A DNA stretch of 64,000 nucleotides from Curtobacterium pusillum (GTDB taxonomy: Bacteria; Actinomycetota; Actinomycetes; Actinomycetales; Microbacteriaceae). The notes below the pieces were generated by a model that saw only the letters and a list, made by a program, of their open reading frames with translations, made no database searches and was not told the DNA's origin. The stretch lies in NCBI RefSeq assembly GCF_013359865.1, contig NZ_JABMCE010000080.1:62001-126000 (forward strand). The letters are read 5' to 3'. The translations under genes and the position numbers were made by a program. Every line of letters starts with the position of its first letter. Position 1 is the stretch's first letter. Of the stretch, positions 19,876 through 29,421 are shown one piece after another.

Positions 19876-21651
19876 TTGAGCACGCCCGCCTCCGCGGCCA
19901 CCACCCCGGCCGCCACCAGCACCCCCGTCGTCAAGGTCTCCGGGCTCGACGTCGACTTCGCGGTCGACGACGTCTGGACCCCCGCGGTCAAGCAGCTGTC
20001 CTACGAGATCCGGTCCGGCGAGGTCCTCGCGCTCGTGGGCGAGTCCGGCTCGGGCAAGTCCGTGAGCTCGATGTCGATCCTCGGTCTCCTGCCCCGGAAC
20101 GCCCGTGTGAACGGCTCGATCGAGTTCAACGGCACCGAACTGCTCGGACTCCGGTCCGCGCAGCTCCGGGAGTACCGCGGCAAGGAGATCGCGGTCATCT
20201 TCCAGGAGCCGATGACGGCCCTCAACCCGGTGTTCACGGTGGGATCGCAGATCGTCGAGACGATCCGCATCCACTACGGCATCTCGCCGAGCGAGGCGAA
20301 GGTCCGCGCGATCGAGCTCCTCACCATGGTCGAGATGCCCGACCCGCAGAAGGCGTTCGACTCCTACCCGCACCAGCTCTCCGGTGGGCAGCGGCAGCGC
20401 GCGATGATCGCGCAGTCGATCTCCTGCGACCCGAAGCTGCTCATCGCCGACGAGCCCACGACGGCGCTCGACGTGACGGTGCAGGCGGAGATCCTCGACC
20501 TCCTCCGCGACCTCGCCGGCAAGCTCGGCAGCGCCGTCCTGCTCATCACGCACGACATGGGCGTCGTGGCCGACCTCGCCGACCGGATCGTGGTCATGAA
20601 GCAGGGCGTCGCAGTCGAGACCGGGACGGTGCGCGAGGTCTTCGCCGACCCGCGGCACGAGTACACCCGCACGCTGCTCGACGCGGTGCCCCGGCTCGGC
20701 CAGGCCGGCGACGTCGTCATCGACCTCACGGAGACCCTCGAGTCGGTCGTGGAGCACGAGACGCCCGCGCAGGCGGGAGCGACGCTCACGCACACCGACG
20801 TCGTGCAGACGCTCGGCCCGGCGGTCCTCGAGTTCAAGGACGTCGTCATCGAGTACCCGGGCCGCGGTCGCGTCAAGGCGTTCCGCGCCATCGACGGCGT
20901 CGACCTGACCGTGCACGAGGGCGAAGTGGTCGGCCTCGTGGGCGAGTCGGGTTCCGGCAAGTCGACCCTCGGCCGTGCCGCGATCGGTCTGCTGCCGATC
21001 ACGTCGGGCGGGCTCGAGGTCACCGGCGTCGACCTCTCCAAGCCGACCCGGTCGCTCGTCCGCCAGGTGCACCAGAACGCGGGCATCGTCTTCCAGGACC
21101 CGTCGTCGTCGCTCAACCCGCGCATGACGATCGGCCAGTCCATCGGTGAGCCGCTGCTCCTCGGCAAGGGCCTGAAGGGCCGTGAGCTCGAGCGCGAGGT
21201 GGAGTCCCTCCTCGAGGCCGTCCGCCTCCCCACCGCCTACTCGACGCGCTTCCCCCACGAGCTCTCCGGCGGTCAGAAGCAGCGCATCGGCATCGCCCGC
21301 GCGCTGGCGCTGCGGCCGAAGCTGCTCATCGCCGACGAGCCGACGTCGGCGCTCGACGTCTCGGTGCAGGCGACGGTCCTCGAGCTCCTCAAGGACCTGC
21401 AGCGCGAGTTCGCCTTCGCCTGCCTGTTCGTCACGCACGACCTCGCGGTCATCGACGTCCTGGCGGACCGGATCGCCGTGCTGCACCACGGTCACCTCGC
21501 CGAGGTCGGCACGCGCGATCAGATCCTCCGCGACCCGCAGGACCCGTACACGCAGCGGCTCATCGCCGCGGTGCCGCTGCCGGATCCGGACGTGCAGCGC
21601 GAGCGGCGGGAGCTGCGTCGGCAGATCCTCGCCGCCGGCTCGGACGAGTAG
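19876..21651 (+). CDS. Peptide ABC transporter ATP-binding protein, fused DppD-DppF
   Basis: The 591-residue protein carries two complete nucleotide-binding domains in one chain. Each has a Walker A GESGSGKS (near residues 54 and 355), an LSGGQ-type signature (QLSGGQRQRAMIAQ and ELSGGQKQRIGIAR) and a Walker B ADEPTTALDV or ADEPTSALDV. This fusion is common in actinobacteria and replaces separate DppD and DppF. Each half ends in the oligopeptide-transporter C-terminal extension. The start is TTG (19876). Because an antisense gene separates it from the permeases, it needs its own promoter in 19760-19875 or long readthrough. Confidence 0.93.
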   Translation: MSTPASAATTPAATSTPVVKVSGLDVDFAVDDVWTPAVKQLSYEIRSGEVLALVGESGSGKSVSSMSILGLLPRNARVNGSIEFNGTELLGLRSAQLREYRGKEIAVIFQEPMTALNPVFTVGSQIVETIRIHYGISPSEAKVRAIELLTMVEMPDPQKAFDSYPHQLSGGQRQRAMIAQSISCDPKLLIADEPTTALDVTVQAEILDLLRDLAGKLGSAVLLITHDMGVVADLADRIVVMKQGVAVETGTVREVFADPRHEYTRTLLDAVPRLGQAGDVVIDLTETLESVVEHETPAQAGATLTHTDVVQTLGPAVLEFKDVVIEYPGRGRVKAFRAIDGVDLTVHEGEVVGLVGESGSGKSTLGRAAIGLLPITSGGLEVTGVDLSKPTRSLVRQVHQNAGIVFQDPSSSLNPRMTIGQSIGEPLLLGKGLKGRELEREVESLLEAVRLPTAYSTRFPHELSGGQKQRIGIARALALRPKLLIADEPTSALDVSVQATVLELLKDLQREFAFACLFVTHDLAVIDVLADRIAVLHHGHLAEVGTRDQILRDPQDPYTQRLIAAVPLPDPDVQRERRELRRQILAAGSDE

Positions 21652-21670
21652 CCGCCGGTCGACCGACCCC

Positions 21671-21712
21671 GAACGACATCCCCGACGTCGCACGACATCG
21701 GGGATGTCGTTC
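21671..21712. terminator. Perfect inverted repeat at a convergent junction
   Basis: GAACGACATCCCCGA (21671-21685) is repeated exactly in reverse complement at 21698-21712, with a 12-base loop. It lies between the ATPase gene and the converging PH-domain gene and probably terminates both. Confidence 0.75.
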
Positions 21713-21725
21713 TTCGTGGTGCGCA

Positions 21726-21749
21726 CTGGAGGCGCGGCTCGACCCCGCC
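21726..21749. repeat. Half-site of the GGAGGCGCGG repeat
   Basis: This copy contains GAGGCGCGGCTCGACCCCGC, identical over 20 bases to the copy at 27213-27235. It lies beside the 21671-21712 hairpin at the convergent junction. Confidence 0.75.
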
Positions 21750-21762
21750 CCGCCGGTCGCGG

Positions 21763-22311
21763 TCAGAACTGCGCGGCCGTCATGGTCGCGACGACGCCGA
21801 GGACGATCATCGCGAGGACCGTCCACCCGTGCGCACGGTGCGTGATCGGCGCAGCCGTCACGGTGGCCGGAGGCGGGCCGTCCTGCGCGGGCGGGGCGGG
21901 CACGAAGGCCCGGATGCGCTCGGCCGTGGCTTCGACGTCGAGGTGATCCGCGCCTCCCGGTCCGCCGTCGACCACGGCGCTGAGGCGAGCCGTGTTGCGG
22001 GTGGCGAGCCAGGTGCGACGGACGCCCTCGCTCGAGACGATCTCGATGCCGTACTTGGTGCGGACCTCCGTGACGCGACGCCAGGCGTAGGTGCTGGTCC
22101 GGCGCACGTCGACGATCCGGAGGTGCTCCGGGGTGAGCTCGAAGCGGGGCCGCCAGAGGACCGCCCACGCGACGAACGCGATGAAGACGCTCGGGACCGG
22201 GGCGAGCCAGGGAGTGCCGCCGCTGAGCAGCGCGATGGGGACGAGGGCGACGGCCGCGACCCACAGGACGACGGCGAGCAGACGCATGCCGGGAGCGAGG
22301 ATCGTGGTCAC
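21763..22311 (-). CDS. PH domain-containing membrane protein
   Basis: This 182-residue protein has two N-terminal membrane helices, a PH-like beta domain (VLWRPRFELTPEHLRIVDVR, then WRRVTEVRTKYGIEIV) and a C-terminal membrane helix. Order and motifs match the gene at 19130-19759, including the shared WRPR before the PH strands, so the two are probably paralogues that flank the peptide-transporter ATPase gene. The GTG start is leaderless from TAACCT. The function is unknown; membrane-surface or cell-envelope roles are typical guesses for this family. Confidence 0.7.
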   Translation of the reverse strand: MTTILAPGMRLLAVVLWVAAVALVPIALLSGGTPWLAPVPSVFIAFVAWAVLWRPRFELTPEHLRIVDVRRTSTYAWRRVTEVRTKYGIEIVSSEGVRRTWLATRNTARLSAVVDGGPGGADHLDVEATAERIRAFVPAPPAQDGPPPATVTAAPITHRAHGWTVLAMIVLGVVATMTAAQF

Positions 22312-22313
22312 CG

Positions 22314-22339
22314 GAAGAGGTTACAAGCGAAGAGGTTAC
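22314..22339 (-). promoter_or_regulatory. Duplicated -10 region of the PH-domain gene
   Basis: GAAGAGGTTAC occurs at 22314-22324 and again at 22329-22339. On the minus strand each copy carries a TAACCT hexamer. The nearer one (22318-22323) is six bases before the GTG at 22309-22311, so the duplication provides two possible -10 boxes 15 bases apart. Confidence 0.55.
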
Positions 22340-22343
22340 GAGA

Positions 22344-22422
22344 TGCCTCCCCGGGAACGTCCGGGGAGCGGGTGTGACACACCGGCGCGTATCTCCGGAC
22401 GACCCGATTCCCCGGGGAGGCA
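22344..22422. other. Structured intergenic region with nested inverted repeats
   Basis: TGCCTCCCCGGG (22344-22355) pairs perfectly with 22411-22422. An inner hairpin CCCCGG/CCGGGG (22349-22354 and 22361-22366) would compete with it, and a perfect 13-base palindrome GGTGTGACACACC sits at 22371-22383. No gene is visible in 22324-22519. It may be a terminator for the peroxiredoxin gene, a cis-acting RNA or an operator region. Confidence 0.45.
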
Positions 22423-22473
22423 GATCCTGTATGGACCTCTCGTGCCAGCAATGGTCCTCGGCCCCCCGTTCGG

Positions 22474-22513
22474 GTGTCGATACCCCAGTTGTGTTGATCC
22501 AGGAAATCGACAC
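22474..22513 (-). terminator. Possible terminator of the peroxiredoxin gene
   Basis: GTGTCGAT (22474-22481) and ATCGACAC (22506-22513) form an inverted repeat directly after the stop codon of the peroxiredoxin, read on the minus strand. The loop is long at 24 bases. Confidence 0.35.
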
Positions 22514-22519
22514 GCCGTT

Positions 22520-22999
22520 TCAGGCGACGAGGAGTTCGATCTGTTGCCGGATCGTCTCGGCCTTCGGGAAGCGGAGTCCGACGAGTCCGACGTGGCGCCA
22601 GCGGATCACCCCGTCGGGCCCGATGACGAACACGGACCGGCGGAGCCCGATGCCCGGTGCCTGCACGCCGTACGCGCGGATCGCGTCGCCGGCGGTGTCG
22701 CTCAGCAGTGGGAGCGTGAGTGACGAGCCGCGGGCGAAGGCCTCGTGCGAGTCGAGCGCCTGCGGGCTGACGCCCCAGACGACCGCGCCGAGGTCGTCGA
22801 AGCCGTCCAGTTCCTCCTGGTAGCTGCAGAGCTGCGCGGTGCAGACCGGCGTGGCGTCGCCGGGGTAGAAGGCGAGCACGAGCGTCCGGCCGATGACGGC
22901 GGACAGCGCGTACTCGTCGTCGGTGCGGGTCCCGTCGCGCACGATCATGCCGGGCAGGGTGAAGTCCGGCGCGGGGTCGCCGACCTCGGGGATGCTCAT
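22520..22999 (-). CDS. Peroxiredoxin (AhpC/TSA, BCP-like)
   Basis: This 159-residue thioredoxin-fold peroxidase reduces hydrogen peroxide and organic hydroperoxides. The peroxidatic cysteine lies in YPGDATPVCTAQLC, with a second cysteine five residues later in the BCP-like arrangement. N-terminal APDFTLPG and the later RRSVFVIGPDGVIRWRHVG are further family segments. No partner reductase is adjacent. The ATG is leaderless from TACCGT. Confidence 0.9.
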   Translation of the reverse strand: MSIPEVGDPAPDFTLPGMIVRDGTRTDDEYALSAVIGRTLVLAFYPGDATPVCTAQLCSYQEELDGFDDLGAVVWGVSPQALDSHEAFARGSSLTLPLLSDTAGDAIRAYGVQAPGIGLRRSVFVIGPDGVIRWRHVGLVGLRFPKAETIRQQIELLVA

Positions 23000-23005
23000 G
23001 TGCTC

Positions 23006-23011
23006 ACGGTA
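23006..23011 (-). promoter_or_regulatory. -10 hexamer TACCGT, leaderless start of the peroxiredoxin
   Basis: Read on the minus strand, TACCGT is followed by six bases and the ATG at 22997-22999. Confidence 0.55.
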
Positions 23012-23121
23012 GGGGTGCGCGATCGGTGCGGCGTCGCGCCGCGCTGTGGGTTCCCTGTGGGATCGCCGTGACGGGGTCGGACGGGTCCGTCGCATCGCCG
23101 ACGCCCGAATGGGGGGTGAGG

Positions 23122-23871
23122 TCAGTGGAACAGCTGGGGGAAGGCGTGGGCGGCCCAGGGGTAGCCGACGAACACCGCGGCGTCGAGCAGACAGTGCGTG
23201 ATCACGAGGGGGAGGAGTCGTCCCCACCGCGTGTAGATCCAGCCGAAGGCGACGCCCATCACGGCGTTCCCGACGAAGGCGCCGAAGCCCTGGTACAGGT
23301 GGTAGGTGCCGCGCAGGACCGCGGTGGACAGGATGACCTGCCAGCGTCCCCACCCGAGCCCGCCGAGTCGTTCGTAGAGGTACCCGACGACGATGACCTC
23401 CTCCTGCAGTCCGGACCGGATCGCGGAGAGCAGCAGGACGGGGACCGTCCACCAGTAGGAGTCGAGCGCAGCCGGGTTCACGTTCACGGTGAAGCCGAGG
23501 GCCCGACCCGCGAAGTACAGGCCGAGCCCCGGGATGCCGATGCACAGGGCGATCAACGCGGGACCGCCCAGGTCGGGACGAGGGCGGAACCGATCGATCC
23601 CGAGCCGGCCGAGGTGCGGCCGGGCCGTGCTCCAGAGGAGGAAGCAGACCAGCGCGACCGGGGCCAGGTCGACCGCGATCCCCACGAGCTGTCGTGCGAG
23701 GTCGACGTACTGCACGGTGGTCGTCGAGGCGTTGAGCGCCGTGGACTGCTTCCCGAGCGGCGTCGTCTGCGACAGGTCGTCGATGATCTGCAGGACCGAG
23801 TACAGCGCGCTGCCGCCGAGTGACAGCATGAGGACGATCGTGATCTCGATCCACGTTCGCCGACGGCTCAT
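23122..23871 (-). CDS. CPBP family intramembrane metalloprotease
   Basis: This 249-residue membrane protein has about seven hydrophobic helices. The CPBP (Abi/CAAX protease) motifs are present: LQEEVIVVGYL for motif 1, TYHLYQGF for motif 2 and HCLLDAAVF for motif 3. Motif 1 is the EExxxxG variant and lacks the arginine of the classical EExxxR form. The glutamates and histidines needed for metal binding are all there. AGGAG eight bases before the ATG supports the start. The gene is divergent from typA. Its substrates are unknown; bacteriocin self-protection and envelope processing are the known roles of relatives. Confidence 0.85.
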   Translation of the reverse strand: MSRRRTWIEITIVLMLSLGGSALYSVLQIIDDLSQTTPLGKQSTALNASTTTVQYVDLARQLVGIAVDLAPVALVCFLLWSTARPHLGRLGIDRFRPRPDLGGPALIALCIGIPGLGLYFAGRALGFTVNVNPAALDSYWWTVPVLLLSAIRSGLQEEVIVVGYLYERLGGLGWGRWQVILSTAVLRGTYHLYQGFGAFVGNAVMGVAFGWIYTRWGRLLPLVITHCLLDAAVFVGYPWAAHAFPQLFH

Positions 23872-23903
23872 GCGCTGTACTCCTGTCGGTTGCGAGTTAC
23901 CGG

Positions 23904-23909
23904 TAGACT
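23904..23909 (+). promoter_or_regulatory. -10 hexamer TAGACT, probable typA promoter
   Basis: TAGACT lies 84 bases before the preferred typA start, giving a leader of about 75 bases. No clear -35 box is seen. Confidence 0.4.
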
Positions 23910-23993
23910 GGCGTGTCGGGCGTTCTGCCCGCGGGTGTGGTGTGTCCAAGACGACCGGCCCGACACTCTCCCAGAAATTGAAGGATGTCCTGT

Positions 23994-25916
<1,923 letters not shown>

Positions 25917-25955
25917 CAGCACCACGCTCCGCGGCAGAGGGGGTCGGGAGATACG

Positions 25956-27158
25956 GTGGGAACCGTGACTCTCGACCTCCTCTCGCTGTACCAGGACCTC
26001 CACGCGCACCCCGAGCTCGGCTTCCAGGAGCACCGCACCGCGGGCATCGTCGCCGCGAAGCTCGAGGAGATCGGCGGGATCGAGGTGACGACCGGCGTGG
26101 GCCGCACCGGCGTCGTCGGCGTCCTGTCGAACGGCGAGGGCCCCGTGGTGTGGCTCCGCGCCGACATGGACGGGCTGCCCGTGCAGGAGCGCACGGGCCT
26201 GCCCTACGCGAGCGAGCACCGGGGCACCGACGAGGACGGCAACGACGTCCCGACGATGCACGCCTGCGGCCACGACATCCACGTGACGTGGCTGCTCGGC
26301 ACGCTCGAACGCCTCGCCACGACCACGAGCGACTGGCACGGGACCGTCGTCGCGGTGTTCCAGCCCGCCGAGGAAGTCATCTCCGGCGCCCGGGCCATGG
26401 TCGAGGACGGCCTCGTCGATCGGTTCCCGAAGCCCGACGTCGTCCTCGGGCAGCACTCCGCGCCGGCACCGGTCGGCATCGTCGCGGTCGGCAGCGGTCC
26501 CGTGATGGCGTCCAGCGACCGGCTCACGGTGACGTTCAACGGCCGGGGCGCGCACGGTTCGGCACCGCAGGCCTCCCTCGACCCGATCGTCACCGCCGCC
26601 TCCGCCGTCGTGCGTCTGCAGACCGTGGTCTCCCGCGAGGTCTCTCCGAGCGACGCCGGCGTCGTCACCGTCGGGAGCTTCCACTCCGGCACCCGGGCCA
26701 ACATCATCCCGGACCAGGCCGTCATCGAGATCTCCACGCGAGCCCGCAACGAGGAGACCCGCGAGCGGATCATCGCCTCCATCGAGCGCATCGTCCGCGC
26801 CGAGAGCGAGGCCGGCGGCCTGCCCGCGCCCACGATCGCCCGCTCGCCGGGCGCCGAGGTCACCGTGAACGACGCGTCAGCGGCGCAGATCGTGCTGGAC
26901 GCGATCCGTGCCGAGGTGCCGGGAGCGCGGGACCTCGAGATCGGGCTCGCGATGGCCTCGGAGGACGTCGGTCAGCTCGCGACGGCGGCCGGCGCGCCGC
27001 TCGTGTACTGGTTCACGGGCATCACCGACCCGGAGCTCTTCCGCCGCGGCGAGGAGATCCCGAGCAACCACTCGCCCTTCTACGCGCCGCAGGCGGAGAC
27101 GGCGATCCCGGTGGGCGTCGACGCCCTCGTGGCGGCGACGCGCGCCTACGTCGCCTGA
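25956..27158 (+). CDS. M20 family amidohydrolase (aminoacylase/hippurate hydrolase-like)
   Basis: This 400-residue zinc or manganese hydrolase of the M20D type removes acyl groups from N-acyl amino acids or opens related amides. Metal ligands are visible in RADMDGLPVQ, MHACGHDIHVTWLLG, QPAEEVISGA and GQHSAP, and the dimerisation (lid) domain lies in the middle. The GTG at 25956 follows GGGAG by five bases; GTG at 25965 is an alternative. It starts 40 bases after typA and is followed by a strong hairpin. The substrate cannot be predicted from sequence alone. Confidence 0.88.
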   Translation: MGTVTLDLLSLYQDLHAHPELGFQEHRTAGIVAAKLEEIGGIEVTTGVGRTGVVGVLSNGEGPVVWLRADMDGLPVQERTGLPYASEHRGTDEDGNDVPTMHACGHDIHVTWLLGTLERLATTTSDWHGTVVAVFQPAEEVISGARAMVEDGLVDRFPKPDVVLGQHSAPAPVGIVAVGSGPVMASSDRLTVTFNGRGAHGSAPQASLDPIVTAASAVVRLQTVVSREVSPSDAGVVTVGSFHSGTRANIIPDQAVIEISTRARNEETRERIIASIERIVRAESEAGGLPAPTIARSPGAEVTVNDASAAQIVLDAIRAEVPGARDLEIGLAMASEDVGQLATAAGAPLVYWFTGITDPELFRRGEEIPSNHSPFYAPQAETAIPVGVDALVAATRAYVA

Positions 27159-27169
27159 CCCCGTCCCTT

Positions 27170-27204
27170 CCGCAAAACGCAACTGAGGCGGTTGCGTTTT
27201 GCGG
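27170..27204 (+). terminator. Hairpin terminator after the amidohydrolase gene
   Basis: CCGCAAAACGCAAC (27170-27183) pairs perfectly with GTTGCGTTTTGCGG (27191-27204), with a seven-base loop, 12 bases after the stop codon. The stem is unusually AT-rich for this genome and no T-tract follows. Confidence 0.8.
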
Positions 27205-27212
27205 GGCCGGCC

Positions 27213-27235
27213 GGGAGGCGCGGCTCGACCCCGCC
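27213..27235. repeat. Half-site of the GGAGGCGCGG repeat
   Basis: This copy has the same 20-base core as the one at 21726-21749. It follows directly after the 27170-27204 hairpin, between two genes in tandem orientation. Confidence 0.75.
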
Positions 27236-27286
27236 GTGCACGTGACGTTCCCAGGGGACTCACGCCGCACCTCCCGGCTCACCATC

Positions 27287-27292
27287 TAGGGT
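27287..27292 (+). promoter_or_regulatory. -10 hexamer TAGGGT, leaderless start of the lipoprotein gene
   Basis: TAGGGT ends seven bases before the ATG at 27300. It favours that start over the GTG at 27291, which overlaps the hexamer. Confidence 0.55.
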
Positions 27293-27299
27293 GCTGCGC

Positions 27300-27842
27300 A
27301 TGCGCACCCCGACACGCACGCTGATCGCCGCCGTCGCCGCCGGCATCGCCCTCGCCGGACTGTCCGGCTGCTCCGCCGACGCGGTCGAGCAGGCCACGGA
27401 CCTCGGTTCCTCGGTCGCCTCGAGCGTCGCCGAGGGCGTCCAGGGCATCGACGGCAAAGCGATCCAGGACGGCATGGCCTCGGTCGCGGGCGGTATCGAC
27501 GGCGCGCTCGACACGGCGCTCAAGGGCGCGAACGTCACCTCGGACGGCAAGGTCCCGGACGGGTTCCCGTCGGAGGCGGTCCCGCTCGTCGACGGCACCG
27601 TGGTCGGTGGCGGCTCCGGCCCGAACGGCTCCGGCTGGGTCGCCCAGGTCCGCGCGGCCTCGGTCGACGACTTCGCGACCGCCGCGCAGCAGCTCACCGA
27701 CGCCGGCTTCACCGAGTCGGCGAAGCGTGCGGACTCGTCGAGCGCCTTCGGGATGTTCCGCAGTGACGGCTACCGCGTGGTGCTCACGTTCTCCGACGGC
27801 AGCGACGGAGTGACCGCGACGTACATCGTGACGCCCCGCTAG
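27300..27842 (+). CDS. Putative lipoprotein (about 180 aa)
   Basis: The protein begins with a signal peptide (MRTPTRTLIAAVAAGIALAG) and a lipobox, LSGC, so it should be anchored to the outer face of the membrane. The mature part is small, helical near the N terminus, and has a C-terminal alpha/beta region with GWVAQVRAASVDDFATAAQQL and FGMFRSDGYRVVLTFSDG. I do not recognise a named domain. The MshB-like gene starts 26 bases downstream with its own -10, so the two may be partly independent. Confidence 0.75.
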   Translation: MRTPTRTLIAAVAAGIALAGLSGCSADAVEQATDLGSSVASSVAEGVQGIDGKAIQDGMASVAGGIDGALDTALKGANVTSDGKVPDGFPSEAVPLVDGTVVGGGSGPNGSGWVAQVRAASVDDFATAAQQLTDAGFTESAKRADSSSAFGMFRSDGYRVVLTFSDGSDGVTATYIVTPR

Positions 27843-27853
27843 TCGCCGACCCG

Positions 27854-27859
27854 TACGCT
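27854..27859 (+). promoter_or_regulatory. -10 hexamer TACGCT before the MshB-like gene
   Basis: TACGCT ends eight bases before the ATG at 27868, consistent with a leaderless or nearly leaderless transcript. Confidence 0.5.
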
Positions 27860-27867
27860 TGGACCCG

Positions 27868-29052
27868 ATGTCGAAGGTCCCCGCCACCCGCGCCGAGCGC
27901 GTCCTGTTCGTGCACGCCCACCCCGACGACGAGACGCTCTCGTCGGGTGGGACGATCGCCACCCTGCTCGAGCTCGGCGCCGAGGTGACGGTGCTCACGG
28001 CGACCCGCGGCGAGCGCGGCGAGATGCTCACGCCGGAGCTCGCACCGCTGTTCGGGGACGGCCCCCGCGTCGCCGCCCACCGCGAGACCGAGATCGCGGG
28101 AGCGCTGGCAGCCCTCGGGGGTCCGGCGCACCTGTGGCTCGGGGGAGCGGGCGCACGACCGACCGACCTGCCGGAGCGTCGCTACACGGACTCGGGCATG
28201 CAGTGGGGACCCGACGGCCGGGCGATCGCCGCCGACGACGCTCCCGCGGACTCGCTGACCGCGGCGGACCTCGGCGAGGTCGTCGACGACATCCGCGCCG
28301 CGATCCGCTCCACCGGCGCCGACGCCGTGGTGAGCTACGCGGACGACGGCGGGTACGGCCACCCGGACCACGTCCGCGTCCACCACGCCGCCCGGTACGC
28401 CGCGAAGGCCGAGGACATCCCCTTCTCGATGATCGTCGACCCCGGGAGCACCGAGGCCGACGTCACGGTCGACGTCCTGCCGGTCCGGGCGAAGGTCCGT
28501 GCCGCCGTGGAGCAGTACCGCTCGCAGGTGACCGTCGACCCGACCGACCCCGCCGACCCGACGGCCCTGTCGTGGGTGATGCCGCACGGCGTCCGCCACC
28601 ATGCGCCCGCGACCGAGGCGTTCCGGTACGCCGAGGCCCCTGCTGCGCCGGCGCCGCAGACCTACGCCGAGATGAGCGGGCAGGCGAAGGTCACCGCGGT
28701 CGTCGTCGCCCTCGTGCTCGGGCTCGTCGCCGGCGGCCTCGGGACCGTCACCCACCAGCAGACGCTCGGCGCGTTCCCGATCGGCATGGTGCTGACGACC
28801 CTCATCGTCGTCGGGCTCACCGTCGGCATCCGGCTGCTCTACCGGTCGCGGGCGATGGTCGCGGCGGTCGGGATCGGGATCATCGCGGCCACGCAGGTCC
28901 TGTCGTCCGTGGGGGGCCAGAGCTCCCCGCTCGTGCTCGCCAACACGGCGGGCTACGTGTGGACGTTCGGCCCGGCGGTGATCGCCGCGCTCGTCCTCGC
29001 CTGGCCGGACCTGTCGGGCCTGCGGTCCGGAGCCCTCACCCGCCGCGAGTAG
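27868..29052 (+). CDS. PIG-L family deacetylase (MshB-like) with a C-terminal membrane domain
   Basis: The N-terminal part (about residues 10-270) is a zinc-dependent PIG-L/LmbE deacetylase with VHAHPDDETLSSGG (zinc ligands at H18 and D21) and the later GHPDHVRVHH. RYTDSGMQWGP resembles the RDSGM segment of MshB, which deacetylates N-acetylglucosaminyl-inositol in mycothiol synthesis. The C-terminal part (about 275-394) is unusual: it has four hydrophobic helices (AKVTAVVVALVLGLVAGG, LTTLIVVGLTVGIRLLY and two more) absent from soluble MshB. The mycothiol assignment is likely but not proven, and other mycothiol genes are not in the window. Confidence 0.75.
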   Translation: MSKVPATRAERVLFVHAHPDDETLSSGGTIATLLELGAEVTVLTATRGERGEMLTPELAPLFGDGPRVAAHRETEIAGALAALGGPAHLWLGGAGARPTDLPERRYTDSGMQWGPDGRAIAADDAPADSLTAADLGEVVDDIRAAIRSTGADAVVSYADDGGYGHPDHVRVHHAARYAAKAEDIPFSMIVDPGSTEADVTVDVLPVRAKVRAAVEQYRSQVTVDPTDPADPTALSWVMPHGVRHHAPATEAFRYAEAPAAPAPQTYAEMSGQAKVTAVVVALVLGLVAGGLGTVTHQQTLGAFPIGMVLTTLIVVGLTVGIRLLYRSRAMVAAVGIGIIAATQVLSSVGGQSSPLVLANTAGYVWTFGPAVIAALVLAWPDLSGLRSGALTRRE

Positions 29053-29055
29053 ACT
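29050..29055 (+). promoter_or_regulatory. -10 hexamer TAGACT, promoter of fdxA-dapC
   Basis: TAGACT lies 35 bases before the GTG of fdxA and overlaps the end of the preceding gene. AAGGGAG (29073-29079) serves as ribosome-binding site. Confidence 0.45.
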
Positions 29056-29089
29056 CGGGAGCGCTCAGTCCGAAGGGAGCACCCCAGCC

Positions 29090-29407
29090 GTGACGTACGT
29101 GATCGCTCAGCCCTGTGTCGACGTCAAGGACCGCGCGTGCATCGATGAATGCCCGGTCGACTGCATCTACGAGGGTGACCGGTCGCTGTACATCCACCCC
29201 GACGAGTGCGTCGACTGCGGTGCGTGTGAGCCGGTCTGCCCGGTCGAGGCGATCTACTACGAGGACGACCTGCCCGAAGAATGGGCCGACTACTACAAGG
29301 CCAACGTCGAGTTCTTCGAAGAGGTCGGTTCGCCCGGCGGAGCGGCGAAGGTCGGTGTGATCCACAAGGACCACCCGGTCGTCATGGTCGAACCGCCCCG
29401 CGGTTGA
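29090..29407 (+). CDS. fdxA: Seven-iron ferredoxin
   Basis: This 105-residue electron carrier has the FdxA pattern. The first cluster region reads QPCVDVKDRACIDECPVDC and the second reads CVDCGACEPVCP, which together hold one [3Fe-4S] and one [4Fe-4S] cluster. The conserved N terminus MTYVIAQPC and the acidic stretch after the clusters are typical. It is followed 14 bases later by dapC; this fdx-dapC pairing is widespread in actinobacteria. Its redox partner is not encoded here. The GTG start has AAGGGAG ten bases upstream. Confidence 0.95.
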   Translation: MTYVIAQPCVDVKDRACIDECPVDCIYEGDRSLYIHPDECVDCGACEPVCPVEAIYYEDDLPEEWADYYKANVEFFEEVGSPGGAAKVGVIHKDHPVVMVEPPRG

Positions 29408-29421
29408 ACCGGAGCAGGCAC

